Source: Synechococcus sp. CBW1004
GTDB lineage: Bacteria > Cyanobacteriota > Cyanobacteriia > PCC-6307 > Cyanobiaceae
Assembly (NCBI RefSeq): GCF_015840715.1
Contig: NZ_CP060397.1
Coordinates: 3,492,686-3,556,685, forward strand
Direction of reading: 5' to 3'
Length of the DNA: 64,000 nt
Shown here: positions 20,567 through 29,376 of the stretch, one piece after another
How the letters are laid out: each line of letters begins with the position of its first letter
Position numbering within the stretch: position 1 is the stretch's first letter
Made by a program: the position numbers and the translations under genes
The notes under the pieces: generated by a model
The model's database searches: none
What the model saw: only the letters and a program-made list of their open reading frames with translations
Told to the model about the DNA's origin: nothing

Positions 20567-21214
20567 ATGCTGATTCCCGTTTCGGCCAGCGAGCTCTCGC
20601 GCCTGATCCCGGCGGTGGCCACCGGGCCCCAGTTCACCGCCTGCAACCGCAACCCGCGCCAGTTGCTGCAGCGGGTTCTCATTGCCGTCATCGGCGGTGT
20701 TCTCTCGCTCCTGATCAGTCAGGGGCTGTCGATGAACAGCCAGTTCGCGCCGGTGATGCTCGTGATCGGTGTGGTGTTCTTCCTGTATCTCCTCTGGGGA
20801 CCGATCCTCGAGGCAGGCCGCCGTAATGCCACCCTGCGTCGCTATCCGGTGGCGGCGATCTTCGAGGGAGAGGTGGCCGATCTCTACCAGCGGGAGGTCG
20901 TCGAGGATCGGCGCGAGCAGGCGGACCGCAGCGGTCGGCTGGAGCTGGTGGAGAACCGCCGCACCTGGCTGTGCCTCGAGCTGGCCGATGAGGACGGCTA
21001 CCTGGGACAGCTGCGCTTCCCGATGGAGAAGAAGCATCAGCAGATCCGCCGCGGCATGGTGGTGCGTGCCCTGGTGCTGAGCGAGCGCCGCGATTTCTCG
21101 CGCATCGGCGCGATCAGCGACGCCTGGCTGCCGCAGCTGAAGCTATGGGTGGGTGAGTACCCCTATCTGCTGCGTCCGGCCTTCGAGGAGCTCTGCCTGC
21201 GTCGCCTGCGTTGA
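20567..21214 (+). CDS. Conserved membrane protein of unknown function
   Basis: A 215-residue protein with two adjacent hydrophobic segments (about residues 36-55 and 61-79, the second running VMLVIGVVFFLYLLWGPI) followed by a charged cytoplasmic domain. I recognise it only as a type conserved in cyanobacteria; no enzymatic motif is visible. It lies 79 bp after dapB. Confidence 0.7.
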   Translation: MLIPVSASELSRLIPAVATGPQFTACNRNPRQLLQRVLIAVIGGVLSLLISQGLSMNSQFAPVMLVIGVVFFLYLLWGPILEAGRRNATLRRYPVAAIFEGEVADLYQREVVEDRREQADRSGRLELVENRRTWLCLELADEDGYLGQLRFPMEKKHQQIRRGMVVRALVLSERRDFSRIGAISDAWLPQLKLWVGEYPYLLRPAFEELCLRRLR

Positions 21215-21535
21215 CACGGCCCCAGCTGGAGCTCCGTGCGGCTGAACCCTCGGCTTGGTGCTTGCGGGCAGGGCCGGCGGGTGAGCCGGCGACCAGGGCG
21301 CCGGTGATGGCCGGGTTGCTTGCTCGCTCCTGACGCGCATGTCGAGGCGGGGCGGCGCGCTGCTGACCGCCTGAATCCAGGGCGGGGGTCACGCCGGCCA
21401 GATGGGTGGCCGGTGTCACTCCGGGGGGGCCGGCGGGCCGCGACCGTACCGCCGTGTGCGGCCCTCCTCACCCGCAGCCTTCTGCGCCGCCGCAACATAG
21501 CGTTACAGTTCTTTCACACATCGCAACACCAGGTC
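21215..21535. other. Region upstream of hli
   Basis: About 320 bp without a recognised gene. A GC hairpin (CCGGCCA / TGGCCGG, near 21395-21415) has no T-run. A -10-like TACAGT lies at 21504-21509, 27 bp before the hli start, with only a weak -35 (TTCTGC), and probably belongs to hli. Confidence 0.45.
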
Positions 21536-21787
21536 ATGGCTGCTTCCCCCGCCAACGCTCCCGCCATCCGCGGCGCCACCGTCACCACCGAAGATGGCGG
21601 CCGTCTCAACGCCTTCGCCACCGAGCCCCGCATGGAGGTGGTGAGCGCTGAATCCGGCTGGGGTTTCCATGAGCGCGCCGAGAAGCTCAACGGCCGCATG
21701 GCCATGCTCGGCTTCATCGCCCTGCTGGCTACCGAGTTCGCCCTCGGTGGTGAAGCCTTCACCCGCGGCCTCCTCGGCCTCGGCTGA
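21536..21787 (+). CDS. hli: High-light-inducible protein (Hli/Scp)
   Basis: An 83-residue one-helix chlorophyll-binding protein. The motif [15 protein letters not shown] is the ExxNGRxAMxG chlorophyll a/b-binding signature, followed by a hydrophobic helix ([12 protein letters not shown]). Hli proteins bind chlorophyll and carotenoid near photosystems and protect under light stress. The N-terminal 50 residues are hydrophilic, longer than in minimal Hlips. The frame stays open upstream to 21320, but ATG 21536 fits the family. A strong terminator follows. Confidence 0.92.
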   Translation: MAASPANAPAIRGATVTTEDGGRLNAFATEPRMEVVSAESGWGFHERAEKLNGRMAMLGFIALLATEFALGGEAFTRGLLGLG

Positions 21788-21820
21788 TCGCCGCCGCTCC
21801 TCACCCCGGAGCTTCTGAAG

Positions 21821-21850
21821 CGCCGCAGCAGACTCTGCTGCGGCGTTTTT
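21821..21850 (+). terminator. Terminator after hli
   Basis: A perfect 11-bp stem CGCCGCAGCAG / CTGCTGCGGCG (21821-21831 and 21835-21845) with loop ACT is followed by TTTTT (21846-21850), 33 bp after the hli stop. Confidence 0.95.
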
Positions 21851-21909
21851 CGTTCGGTGTTTCTGACCTCCCTGCCCTGACTGCTCCCCTCCCCTCCCAG
21901 GGTGCCCCC

Positions 21910-23130
21910 TTGCGGGTGCGCATCCATGGCGCAGGCCCCACCGGCGCGCTGGCCGCCCTGGCCATGGCGGATGCCGGCTGGGTCGTCAGCCTGCATGATC
22001 CGCTCGAGGCGGCGGCCCTGACCGCCCGAGGCCGCGCCTACGCCCTCACCCACTCCAGCCGGAGACTGCTGCAGCGGCTCGGCCTGTGGCAGGTCCTGGA
22101 GCCCAGGTTCACCCCGTTCCACCGGCTGCATCTCTGTGATCTGGGGGCCGGCGCCTCCCTCGACTTCACCACGGTCGACCTTCCCGATCCCGCCGCCCGA
22201 GCCGCCGATGCTCCCCTGGGCTGGATCGCACGCCATCACGACCTGATGGAGACCCTGCTGCAGCGGCTGCAGGGGCATTCGGCCGTCTCCCTCCGGCTTG
22301 GCAACGGAGCTACCGGTCATCCCCACCTGCCGGGAGCACCGCCTGATGGTGCGCCGGATGGCCGCCCTCCGGCCCCGGGCGACGAGGGGTTGCCCGCCGC
22401 TGATCTGATCCTGGCGGCCGACGGCCCCGCCTCCCCCACCCGCGAGGCCCTGGGGATCGGCCGTTGGCGGCTCCCCTACCGCCAGGCCTGTCTGACCGTG
22501 CAGGTGGAGCTGCGGGGCGCCTCCGCGGGCGAAGCCTGGGAGCTGCTGCGGCCTGAGGGGCCGTTCGCGGTGCTGCCGCTCGGTGAGCGGCGGGCCCAGC
22601 TGGTGTGGAGCGCTCCGGCAGAGCGCTGTCGCCAGCGCCAGGAGCTCGACGACACCGCCCTGCTCGAACGGCTGGCCGGCGCCCTTCCCGCCGGGCTCGA
22701 GCCCGATGGCCTGCTCGATGTGCCGCGCAGTTTTCCGGTGGCCCTCGAACTGGCCCGCCGGCTGCGACGGGGCAGCACCCTGCTGGTGGGCGAGAGCGCC
22801 CATCGCTGCCATCCTGTCGGCGGCCAGGGGCTGAACCTCTGCTGGCGCGATGTGGCCGAACTGCATCGCCTGGCGCTGCGGGTGCGCCAGGGGCGGCTGC
22901 CGCTGCGGCGGCTGGCCCCCCTCTACGCCCGCCGCCGCTGGCCCGACCTGCTGCTCACCCTGGCGGCCACCGATGCGATGGTGCGCCTGTTCTCCAACCG
23001 CTCGCCGCTGCTGTTGCCGCTGCGCTCTCTGGCCCTGGGCCTGCTCTCCCGTGGCCAGGGGCTGCGCCGCCTGAGCCTGCGGCTGATGAGTGAGGGGGCT
23101 GGCCGTCTGGCGGCGACCTCGCCAGAGTGA
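21910..23130 (+). CDS. UbiH-like FAD-dependent monooxygenase
   Basis: A 406-residue flavoprotein of the UbiH/COQ6 class. It has the N-terminal Rossmann loop HGAGPTGALAALAMADAGW and the C-terminal FAD-ribityl motif GESAHRCHPVGGQGLNL, with the intermediate LILAADGPASPTRE (DG motif). Such enzymes hydroxylate aromatic rings. In cyanobacteria a quinone-related role is plausible, but the substrate is not shown by sequence. The start is a TTG at 21910 giving MRVRIHGAGPTG; no in-frame ATG would keep the FAD loop intact. Confidence 0.85.
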   Translation: MRVRIHGAGPTGALAALAMADAGWVVSLHDPLEAAALTARGRAYALTHSSRRLLQRLGLWQVLEPRFTPFHRLHLCDLGAGASLDFTTVDLPDPAARAADAPLGWIARHHDLMETLLQRLQGHSAVSLRLGNGATGHPHLPGAPPDGAPDGRPPAPGDEGLPAADLILAADGPASPTREALGIGRWRLPYRQACLTVQVELRGASAGEAWELLRPEGPFAVLPLGERRAQLVWSAPAERCRQRQELDDTALLERLAGALPAGLEPDGLLDVPRSFPVALELARRLRRGSTLLVGESAHRCHPVGGQGLNLCWRDVAELHRLALRVRQGRLPLRRLAPLYARRRWPDLLLTLAATDAMVRLFSNRSPLLLPLRSLALGLLSRGQGLRRLSLRLMSEGAGRLAATSPE

Positions 23131-23178
23131 GGCTCCCCCGCTGACGCCGCTGGCTGGCCTGCCTCCTCCGTTCCGCCC

Positions 23179-23391
23179 ATGGTGATCAGCAGCTCGCCCC
23201 AGCCGCCGCCACCGTCGGCGCTGATCCTGTTCCTGCGCAACCAGCTGGGCCTCAGCGAGAGCGCCCTGGAGCTGGGCATCCGCCAGTCACAGCTGGAGCA
23301 GGCGCCGCTGGCGGTGGTGCTCTGGCGGTTCGGTCTGATCAGCCTGGAGCAGTACATCCAGCTGCTCGACTGGCAGGACGGTCGCCCCTGA
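23179..23391 (+). CDS. DUF2949 family protein
   Basis: A 70-residue protein whose core, LILFLRNQLGLSESALELGI followed by a second helical stretch ending LISLEQYIQLLDW, matches the small cyanobacterial DUF2949 family. Function unknown. It follows the FAD monooxygenase by 48 bp. Confidence 0.8.
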   Translation: MVISSSPQPPPPSALILFLRNQLGLSESALELGIRQSQLEQAPLAVVLWRFGLISLEQYIQLLDWQDGRP

Positions 23392-23551
23392 GCACGCCAA
23401 TCCGATGTTCATCGCAAGTGCGGGGGATGGCACCAAGGCGAGCCTCCCGACACTCGTGGGCTGGAATCAGGCACGATCGGGTGGTGTTCGACTGCGACGT
23501 CACCTCTCGGCTGTGGGGCCTTGTCGCCGCAGTACCTGTCAGCAGGACCTG

Positions 23552-24115
23552 TCAGTCGTAGCGGATCAGGGACTCCACCGGGATTCCCTCCGGCAGCCTG
23601 CGGCGTCCTCCCAGCGCCGCCAGCTCGATCAGGAAGGCGAAGCCGCACACCTCCCCACCGACCGTCGTCACCAGATCCGAGCAGGCCTTGGCGGTGCCGC
23701 CGGTGGCCAGCAGGTCATCCACGATCAGCACCCGCGGCTGATGGTCGAACCCGGTTTTCATGATCTCGATGGCATCGCTGCCGTACTCGAGGTCGTATTC
23801 GAGGGTCTCCACCGGTGGAGGCAGTTTTCCCTGTTTGCGCGCCTTGATGAACCCGATCTTCTGGGCGGTCGCCAGGCTCACCCCCACGATGAATCCACGG
23901 CTCTCGATGCCCACGATCAGATCCGGCTGCAACTTCTGGCAGACCTTCCCCATCTCGTCCATCGCCTGCTGCCAGCCCTGGGGATGGCGCAGCATCGGAC
24001 CCATATCCCGAAACAGGATGCCGGGTTTGGGGAAATCGGGGATCTCCCGCACCAGCTGGCGCAGATCGATCGGGTCGGTGCTGGAGGGATCGGCGGTGGG
24101 CGAATCGCTGCTCAT
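23552..24115 (-). CDS. apt: Adenine phosphoribosyltransferase
   Basis: A 187-residue type I phosphoribosyltransferase that salvages adenine to AMP with PRPP. The PRPP loop [16 protein letters not shown] and the N-terminal [16 protein letters not shown] are diagnostic. The frame is open upstream to 24352, but ATG 24115 gives the normal Apt length. It diverges from the DUF3038 gene across 73 bp. Confidence 0.96.
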   Translation of the reverse strand: MSSDSPTADPSSTDPIDLRQLVREIPDFPKPGILFRDMGPMLRHPQGWQQAMDEMGKVCQKLQPDLIVGIESRGFIVGVSLATAQKIGFIKARKQGKLPPPVETLEYDLEYGSDAIEIMKTGFDHQPRVLIVDDLLATGGTAKACSDLVTTVGGEVCGFAFLIELAALGGRRRLPEGIPVESLIRYD

Positions 24116-24188
24116 GGGGGCGGATGACGCGGCGGGGCCAGGGCCGGTGGGATGCGCAAAGGGTGGGCCTGCTGGCATCATCGCAGCC

Positions 24189-24791
24189 ATGACCCAGGCT
24201 CCCCCTTCCACGCCAGTCGACGGCACGGTTAGCCCCGGGCCGTTGCCGCTGGCCCCCGGGACGGCTCCCCAGGCCACGGAGCGGCCGCTGCCGCGACGGG
24301 GGCTCGAGCGGCTGGATCTACTGCTGCTGTGCCTGGAGGCGCTCGATCTCAACGGCGGTGAGGCGATGGTCTGGCTGAGCGAGCAGCTCGGCTACCAGAA
24401 GCTGTTCCCCAACCGGGTGGAGCTGTGGAAGCAGCGCTGCCATAACCCCCTGCGCCGGGCCTGCCGCCGCGGTGAGCTCTCCAGCGACCACACCGATGCC
24501 CTGATCCGCATTCTCTGCCTGATGGCGGATCGCCTCTATCCGATGCTGCGTGCCCTGCTCTCCAGCCAGGAACCCGCCGAACTCACGGCGCAGCGCTGGC
24601 AGCTGTTCGAGGAGCGGTTGGGGGCCCTGCTGCGCGAGCGGATGAACCCCCGTCGCAGTGGTGTGCAGCAGTTGCTGGATCCCGTTGCCGGAGCCGAGCA
24701 GCGCCGTCGCCTGGTGCGCAGCCTGGCGCTGGCCACCGGCATCGGCGGGTTCGAGCGCCTGCGCGCCAGCCTGCTGGATGCGGCCGCCTGA
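24189..24791 (+). CDS. DUF3038 family protein
   Basis: A 200-residue, Leu- and Arg-rich helical protein. The segment [17 protein letters not shown] followed by [19 protein letters not shown] matches the cyanobacterial DUF3038 family as I remember it. The next gene is DUF4335, which commonly sits directly downstream in cyanobacteria and suggests a joint, unknown function. No membrane segment. Confidence 0.8.
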   Translation: MTQAPPSTPVDGTVSPGPLPLAPGTAPQATERPLPRRGLERLDLLLLCLEALDLNGGEAMVWLSEQLGYQKLFPNRVELWKQRCHNPLRRACRRGELSSDHTDALIRILCLMADRLYPMLRALLSSQEPAELTAQRWQLFEERLGALLRERMNPRRSGVQQLLDPVAGAEQRRRLVRSLALATGIGGFERLRASLLDAAA

Positions 24792-24820
24792 GCTCCAGCC
24801 CTCTCTCCGACACCGCCTTG

Positions 24821-25432
24821 ATGAAGCAGACCCTCCGCTACGACCAGCTCAGCTGCCGCCTGCAGGTGGAGGGCTTCCCCGATGTGTCGATCGGTCAGGC
24901 GCCGGAGGCCGTCGGCATCATCACCGGCTGGTCTCTGCAGTGGCTCGGCCGGCCCGAACTGGAAGGGGAGCGTGAGCACCTGCTGGCGCTCCTGCAGGTG
25001 GTGCTTCCCTACGCCCGCCACCAGATCAGCGCCGTCGGGCGGCGCTTCGGCGACGAGGCGAGCCCCGTGACGATCGAACCGGGGGAGTCCGGCCAGCATC
25101 GCCTGATCCTGCGCAGCAGCCAGAGCGGCAACCCCTCGCTCACCCTGGATCTGGACGACGCGGAACTGGCGGATCTGGTGCGGGTGCTGGATGCGCTGCG
25201 GCTCGACCCGCGTCTGCAGCTTCCCCTGACGTTGCCGACGGCCCAGCCGCTGCGCTCGCGTGAGCTGGCGGAGCGGCTGCCCCTGCCCCGTCGCCTGGCC
25301 GCCCCCGTCGGCGGGTTGGCGGCCGTGAGCGTGCTGGCGGCTGTGGCCCTGTTGCTGCCGCTTCCCCCTGCCCCCCGTCAGCCAGTCCCCTCGCAGCCGT
25401 CTGCGGAGGCTCCTGCGCAACCGCGTCGCTGA
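24821..25432 (+). CDS. DUF4335 family protein
   Basis: A 203-residue protein. The N-terminal part (KQTLRYDQLSCRLQVEGFPD) matches DUF4335. A single hydrophobic segment (about residues 168-188, GGLAAVSVLAAVALLLPLP) is followed by a Pro-rich tail, so the domain is probably anchored to a membrane by its C-terminus. A TTG directly before the ATG could also start it (24818). It forms a pair with the DUF3038 gene 29 bp upstream. Confidence 0.8.
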   Translation: MKQTLRYDQLSCRLQVEGFPDVSIGQAPEAVGIITGWSLQWLGRPELEGEREHLLALLQVVLPYARHQISAVGRRFGDEASPVTIEPGESGQHRLILRSSQSGNPSLTLDLDDAELADLVRVLDALRLDPRLQLPLTLPTAQPLRSRELAERLPLPRRLAAPVGGLAAVSVLAAVALLLPLPPAPRQPVPSQPSAEAPAQPRR

Positions 25433-25503
25433 GCCTCGGCCGACCGAGCCGGTTCCGGAGGGTGGCGGGTGAGACTGGAATTCCTCTGGCGGCCTGATGC
25501 GCG

Positions 25504-25749
25504 ATGACAAAGACCTGGTCGGAGCTGCGGCGGCGCGTCGCCCGTCTGGGCGCCGCTCTCGACGTCGTGGTGCGCAGCGATCCGGAGGTGTGTGGCCTCA
25601 GCGGTGAGGACTTTCTGCTCACCCTCCATCACGGCGGCCAGGGCGATTGCACAGTCAGGAACCTGTCCCTGATCGATTGCCCCAACGAACTGGTGCTGGT
25701 GGAATTCGAGCGCTGGATGCGCGGAGCCGGCTACCGGCTTGATCTCTGA
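25504..25749 (+). CDS. Small hypothetical protein (81 residues)
   Basis: Soluble mixed-charge protein with a well-formed amphipathic start (TWSELRRRVARLGAALDVVV) and a compact C-terminal half. No family recognised. It lies in the collinear run after DUF4335, 71 bp downstream. Confidence 0.6.
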   Translation: MTKTWSELRRRVARLGAALDVVVRSDPEVCGLSGEDFLLTLHHGGQGDCTVRNLSLIDCPNELVLVEFERWMRGAGYRLDL

Positions 25750-25788
25750 GGGTCGGCGCCCTGGCCGGCAACGCCCACCAGACCCGCC

Positions 25789-26172
25789 ATGCCTTCTCGC
25801 TCCCACACGCTGCAGCTTCCCCGGCCTGGCAGTCCCCCTGAGCGGAAGTCCCGGCGGCGGCCCCGGCGGCGGCGGCGCCAGGCCCGTTGGCGCCAGGCCG
25901 GTTTCGGCCTGGCGCTCCTGCTGGCCGGCTGCGGTCTGTTGGCACTCCTGCTGCTGCTCACCAGCCGACTGGATGCCCTGTCGCTGGTCAACGCGGCGAT
26001 CGCGAATCTGATCCGCGGGCTGGAGCAGCTGGGGCTGGCCCTGCTGCAGCTGCTGGTGATGCTCCTGGTGGTGGTTCTCGCCCTGCTGGCCCTGCTGTTG
26101 CTGGTCGGTGGGGCCGTGCGGCTGGTCAGGGCGGCGTGGCCGGGACGCTCCGCCGGCCCCACCGTCCCCTGA
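25789..26172 (+). CDS. Small membrane protein, function unknown
   Basis: A 127-residue protein: an Arg-rich N-terminus (residues 19-36), a hydrophobic segment (about 38-58), an amphipathic linker and a second long hydrophobic segment (about 82-108, dominated by Leu and Val), then a basic tail. The positive-inside rule would place both ends in the cytoplasm. No family recognised. It is 39 bp downstream of the 81-residue protein and convergent with a 37-residue frame. Confidence 0.55.
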   Translation: MPSRSHTLQLPRPGSPPERKSRRRPRRRRRQARWRQAGFGLALLLAGCGLLALLLLLTSRLDALSLVNAAIANLIRGLEQLGLALLQLLVMLLVVVLALLALLLLVGGAVRLVRAAWPGRSAGPTVP

Positions 26173-26286
26173 TCAGCCGTGCAACCTTGCCAGCCAGAGG
26201 CCGGCCAGCTGCCAGGACGACCAGAGGAAGGCGAGCAGGATCAGCCAGTTGAGCCAGGCGGGACGGCGCTGCTCCGGCAGGGGCAT
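26173..26286 (-). CDS. Candidate 37-residue single-span membrane protein
   Basis: A minus-strand frame with start MPLPEQRRPAW, one Trp- and Leu-rich hydrophobic span (LNWLILLAFLWSSWQLAGLW) and tail LARLHG. The frame extends to an ATG at 26331 (52 residues). Its stop directly abuts the stop of the convergent membrane protein. The composition looks like a genuine membrane peptide, but conservation was not tested. Confidence 0.45.
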   Translation of the reverse strand: MPLPEQRRPAWLNWLILLAFLWSSWQLAGLWLARLHG

Positions 26287-26366
26287 GGCGGGACGGGCGG
26301 ATCGCTTCCGCGGACAGTGGATGGTGCGCATGGTGGCACTGACAGGGGGCGTGCGTTTCGCTCCCC

Positions 26367-26804
26367 ATGTCCTCTGCCGCTCTGTTGTCCTGTCTGGGGG
26401 TCCCAGGCTGGGGGCCGCTGCACTGGTGGCTGCGGCGTGACGGGGAGCCGCAGGCGGTGCTCGAACGCCTGCGCCGCGCCTGGCGTCTGGCGGCGGCCCG
26501 CGGCGGCGCCGATCCCCGGGCCGCCCTCCTGCTGGCGGCCCTGGTGCACAGCGACACGGATCTGATCCCGCTGGTGGGGGCTTTGCCCCCGCCGCGCAGT
26601 CGTGGGGCGGCCTACCGGCACCGGCTCGTCTGCCGGCCCGGGGAGCGATGGCTGCATCTGCGCAGCTGGGAGTGTTCCTCCGAGGATGCACCCTGGCGCG
26701 GCTGCGGTCTGGAGCGCTGCCTGGATCCGGCGTTGCTGTCGGATGGGGCGGGACCTGATGCCGTCGGCCTCGCAGCGGTGCCGATGACGCCTGCCTCGCC
26801 GTGA
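26367..26804 (+). CDS. Hypothetical protein (145 residues)
   Basis: A helical, Arg/Ala/Leu-rich protein (VLERLRRAWRLAAARGG, then AALLLAALVHSDTDLIPLVG) with five Cys residues. No recognisable domain. It belongs to the plus-strand run of small proteins between apt and tspO. Confidence 0.55.
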   Translation: MSSAALLSCLGVPGWGPLHWWLRRDGEPQAVLERLRRAWRLAAARGGADPRAALLLAALVHSDTDLIPLVGALPPPRSRGAAYRHRLVCRPGERWLHLRSWECSSEDAPWRGCGLERCLDPALLSDGAGPDAVGLAAVPMTPASP

Positions 26805-27030
26805 TCCGCAGTGGTGGGGTGCACGGCTGTCAGAATCTGATCAATCTCTGGCGAACGCGTCGTCGCGTGTTCTTCGGCGTCTGCGTCGCTGTTGCTCAGA
26901 TTGTTGTCTCTCTGCAGCGGTACTGCCCATCCGTTCACGGGTCAGCGTTCCCTGATTTGCCCTCTTCCCCGGAGGGTGACATGCGTCACCCAGCATCACC
27001 TCCTGTCCCTGCTGACGCCCGCTTCGCTTC

Positions 27031-27483
27031 GTGCCTCCCTGGCTGCTGATTCTGATCCTGGTGGAGGGACTGATCGTTCTGATCAATCCTCCCAGCAGGG
27101 ATTTTGCCTGGTATCAGGGTCTGAGGCGGCCATCCTGGGTACCCTTTGTCTCCAGTCTCCCTCTGATCTGGCTCCTGATTCACAGCGGCATCTACCTCTC
27201 CAGCCTGGTGATCTGGAACGCCCGCAATAACTGGAATCTGATCCTGCCCTACACCCTGTTGCTGGTCCTGGTCCAGGGTTCTACCTGGATGATGTGCCGC
27301 CGCCGCCGTCTCGCGATCGGCGCGCTGCTCTGCCTGCTGGGATGGGTCTACGCGCTCATCCTGGCCGCTGCTCTGCTGACGGTGTCGCCGCTGGCCTCCG
27401 CCCTGCTGTTGCCCTATCTGCTCTGGGCTCCCGTGGAGGCCCTGATCATCTGGGACATGCGCCGACTGAACAAGGGCTGCTGA
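27031..27483 (+). CDS. TspO/MBR-family membrane protein
   Basis: A 150-residue protein with five hydrophobic segments and the TspO-like first-loop signature FAWYQGLRRPSWVPF, plus the later LLLPYLLWAPVEALIIW. TspO proteins bind porphyrins and affect tetrapyrrole traffic and stress responses. The start is a GTG at 27031 giving MPPWLLILIL. The gap of about 226 bp upstream may hold its promoter. Confidence 0.75.
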   Translation: MPPWLLILILVEGLIVLINPPSRDFAWYQGLRRPSWVPFVSSLPLIWLLIHSGIYLSSLVIWNARNNWNLILPYTLLLVLVQGSTWMMCRRRRLAIGALLCLLGWVYALILAAALLTVSPLASALLLPYLLWAPVEALIIWDMRRLNKGC

Positions 27484-27538
27484 GGTCAACCAGCCTGCCT
27501 GAGGCCATGCTGTGTGCGGATGCCGTTCTTGGTCTGGC

Positions 27539-29161
27539 ATGGAGCCGCTGATCACCGCCCTGCTGCAGCCTGAGGCCTATGACCATCCGGTCGAGGAGGT
27601 GCAGCTTCTCCAGACCCACATCTCCTGGATTCTGCTCACCGGCACCTACGCCTACAAGATCAAGAAGCCTGTCGATCTCGGCTTCGTCGATTTCAGCACC
27701 CTCGAGCGTCGGCGGCATTTCTGTGAGGAGGAACTGCGCCTCAACCGCAGGTTGGCTCCAGATCTCTATCTCGGCCTGCGCTCGATTCATGGTCCCGTGC
27801 AGCGGGCCCATCTCGGTGGCGTCGGCCCGCCGATCGAGGTGGCGGTGCAGATGCGCCAGTTCCGTCAACGGGATCTGCTGCCCGCCGTGCTGCGGCGCGG
27901 TCTGCCTCTGGCCTCGCTCCTGGCGTTGGTGAAGGATCTGGCGGGCCGCCTGGCCACCTTCCACGCCGGTGCCGCCATCGCCCCGGCGGACAGTGCGTTC
28001 GGGACCGCCGCACGGGTGCGCCAGCCGGCGCTGGCCAATCTCGCCGTGCTGGAGCGTTTCCTGGGGCCGCAGGACCGGCTCCTGCCACCGCTGCGGCAGT
28101 GGTGCGAAGCCGAGGCGCTGCGGCTCGAGCCACTGTTCGAGCGTCGGCTCCAGCACGGACGGGTGCGCGAGGGCCACGGCGATCTGCATCTCGGCAATCT
28201 GGTGCTTCACCGGGGGCAGATCGTCGTCTTCGACTGCCTGGAGTTCAGCCCCGCGCTGCGCTGGATCGATGTGAGCAGCGACCTGGCGTTCCTGGCAATG
28301 GACCTGTGCCGCCACCGCCACAGCCTCCTGGCAGCCTCTCTGCTCAACCATTGGCTGGCCGGCAGCGGCGATTACGGCGCGCTGGCGAGCTGGCGCTGGT
28401 ACCTGGCCTATCGGGCCCTGGTGCGGGCCAAGGTCACCGCTCTGCGGCTGGAGCAGCAGGCAGCGGAGGAGGAGGAGTCGGCGCGGGGCTGGGTCGATCT
28501 GGCGGCCTACCTGCATCTGGCGGCTTCCGTCCAGCGCTGGAGACAGCCTGTGCTTCTGATCACCCATGGCGTCTCCGGCAGTGGCAAGAGCCACCTCAGC
28601 CGCCTTCTGGCCGAGCGGCTCGGCTGGCTGCACATCCGCTCTGACGTCGAGAGGCTCCGGCTGTTCGGCCGCTGGGGTGAGCCCTGCGGAACGCCGTTGC
28701 AGGGGGATCCCTATGGCTCCGGGGTCAGCGAGACCCTCTATCGCAGTCGTTTGAGCGATGCCTGCTCCGCTGCCCTGGAGGCCGGTTTCTCGGTGATCTG
28801 CGATGCCACCTTCCTCAGGCGCTGGCAGCGCCTTCACTTCCGCAGCCTGGCCGAGCGGCTGGGGGTGCGCCTGGCGATCCTGTCCTGTTCCTGCACGCCG
28901 GAGCTGGCGCGACGTCGCATCGCGTTGCGCCGCGAACGGGGGGGGGATCCCTCCGAAGCCGATGCTGCCGTCCTCCAGGCGCAGCTGGCGGCTCTGGAAC
29001 CGCTGGAGGCCGACGAGCGCCCGCTCTGCCTGAATCTGGAGACGGCCGCTGTTCCATCCCCCGGCCGGGGCGCTGGCGAGGCGGGCTCCGACCGCCAAGC
29101 CGCAGCCGTCGAACAGGCACGCCTCGATTCCCTGCTGCATCAGCTCGCCGCCCTGATCTGA
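27539..29161 (+). CDS. Two-domain protein: APH-like kinase plus P-loop ATPase
   Basis: A 540-residue fusion. The N-terminal half resembles aminoglycoside-phosphotransferase-type kinases, with the Brenner-type catalytic motif GHGDLHLGNL and the metal-binding VFDCLEF. The C-terminal half begins with a Walker A motif HGVSGSGKSHLSRLLAERLG and resembles zeta/gluconate-type kinases. This fusion is widespread in bacteria as an AAA-family/APH protein of unknown substrate. The ORF reaches 27512, but ATG 27539 (MEPLITALLQPEAY) matches the family start. Confidence 0.85.
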   Translation: MEPLITALLQPEAYDHPVEEVQLLQTHISWILLTGTYAYKIKKPVDLGFVDFSTLERRRHFCEEELRLNRRLAPDLYLGLRSIHGPVQRAHLGGVGPPIEVAVQMRQFRQRDLLPAVLRRGLPLASLLALVKDLAGRLATFHAGAAIAPADSAFGTAARVRQPALANLAVLERFLGPQDRLLPPLRQWCEAEALRLEPLFERRLQHGRVREGHGDLHLGNLVLHRGQIVVFDCLEFSPALRWIDVSSDLAFLAMDLCRHRHSLLAASLLNHWLAGSGDYGALASWRWYLAYRALVRAKVTALRLEQQAAEEEESARGWVDLAAYLHLAASVQRWRQPVLLITHGVSGSGKSHLSRLLAERLGWLHIRSDVERLRLFGRWGEPCGTPLQGDPYGSGVSETLYRSRLSDACSAALEAGFSVICDATFLRRWQRLHFRSLAERLGVRLAILSCSCTPELARRRIALRRERGGDPSEADAAVLQAQLAALEPLEADERPLCLNLETAAVPSPGRGAGEAGSDRQAAAVEQARLDSLLHQLAALI

Positions 29162-29259
29162 GGCGCCTGCTCCTGCCCTGGCACCTGCCCCCCAGGACCT
29201 GCCTGCCATGCGCCTGCGGCGATCCGGGGCATCCCCCTGCTGAGGGCCGGTGACGCATC

Positions 29260-29290
29260 AAAAGTCCCGGACGGCCTGGCCGCCCGGGAC
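29260..29290 (-). terminator. Terminator of the DUF4912 gene
   Basis: The stem GTCCCGG / CCGGGAC (29264-29270 and 29284-29290), extended inward by CGGC / GCCG, is flanked on the left by AAAA, i.e. TTTT when read on the minus strand. It lies 86 bp past the minus-strand stop at 29377. Confidence 0.8.
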
Positions 29291-29376
29291 CCGGGATCGA
29301 TCGGAGATGTCTTCAGGAGGCGTCCGACGGCGGCCCCATGGCTGTGGCGAGTGGTGCGCGAGCCTGGAGCCGCGCC

